A stretch of DNA of 5,286 bases, taken from the NCBI GenBank assembly GCA_903918705.1, contig CAIXFP010000347.1, forward strand, positions 1 through 5,286, written 5' to 3'. Under the pieces are notes generated by a model that was given only the letters and a program-made list of their open reading frames with translations, searched no databases and was not told where the DNA came from. The position numbers and the translations under genes are program-made. Source of the DNA: an uncultured Pseudomonadota bacterium (lineage in GTDB: Bacteria > Pseudomonadota > Gammaproteobacteria > Burkholderiales > Thiobacillaceae). Each line of letters starts with the position of its first letter. Position 1 is the first letter of the stretch. Positions 5,264 through 5,286 of the stretch are shown here, one piece after another.

Positions 5264-5286
5264 TTGGAACTCTCCCACCGCGTCCA
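5264..5286 (+). CDS. Start of a probable class I/II (aspartate-type) aminotransferase, cut by the window edge
   Basis: Only eight codons are visible: TTG and then ELSHRVQ (last codon incomplete). This resembles the amino terminus of bacterial pyridoxal-phosphate-dependent aspartate-type aminotransferases, which often begin M-x-LS-x-RVQ-x-(I/V)KPS. Such a gene divergent from uvrB is, as I recall, common in betaproteobacteria. A Shine-Dalgarno AAGGG precedes it by seven bases. The gap between the two divergent start codons is 83 bases, so regulatory sequences would be shared or overlapping. With so few residues the assignment rests on context and could be wrong. Confidence 0.45.

Overview
The window looks like a piece of a high-GC proteobacterial chromosome, most likely betaproteobacterial. 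It carries a uvrB of normal length and betaproteobacterial flavour. Next to it, in a divergent arrangement, is what looks like the start of a class I aminotransferase. A tRNA with anticodon CAU is also present. The lineage is my inference from remembered protein similarity, not from a search.

Left part (1-2575): three selfish elements appear to be nested. The innermost is the 3' part of a group II intron (1-1253). It carries a long reverse transcriptase/maturase (IEP) reading frame that enters from the left edge, a textbook domain V (1180-1213) and a domain VI with a bulged branch-point A (A1247). Directly after its predicted 3' end, the sequence continues as the C-terminal half of a different group II intron IEP (1254-1873), beginning at the IVTG that normally follows YADD-F. 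That second, outer intron ends in its own domain V and VI (1920-1991, branch A1988, 3' end at 1994). Directly after that, in codon phase 0, comes the C-terminal half of an IS5-family DDE transposase (1995-2555). The reading is: transposase gene split by an outer intron, whose reverse transcriptase gene is split at its catalytic motif by an inner intron. Both 5' halves lie outside the window, so frame restoration is inferred from the 3' halves.

Middle (2576-3149): an intrinsic terminator and an intact minus-strand tRNA(CAU) gene, probably tRNA-Ile2. Behind it lies a fragment of a second CAU-type tRNA. Then comes a low-GC spacer of about 370 bases in which I recognise no gene.

Right part (3150-5286): a complete minus-strand uvrB with a TTG start, a possible extended -10 promoter, and at the extreme right edge the first codons of a plus-strand gene reading ELSHRVQ, probably an aminotransferase.

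The host genes look ordinary. The nested mobile elements are the unusual part: the outer intron can make its own reverse transcriptase only if the inner intron splices, and the transposase can be made only if the outer intron splices. The outer intron shows signs of decay (no endonuclease domain, a mismatch in domain V), so the cassette may be an ageing hierarchy rather than a fully active one.
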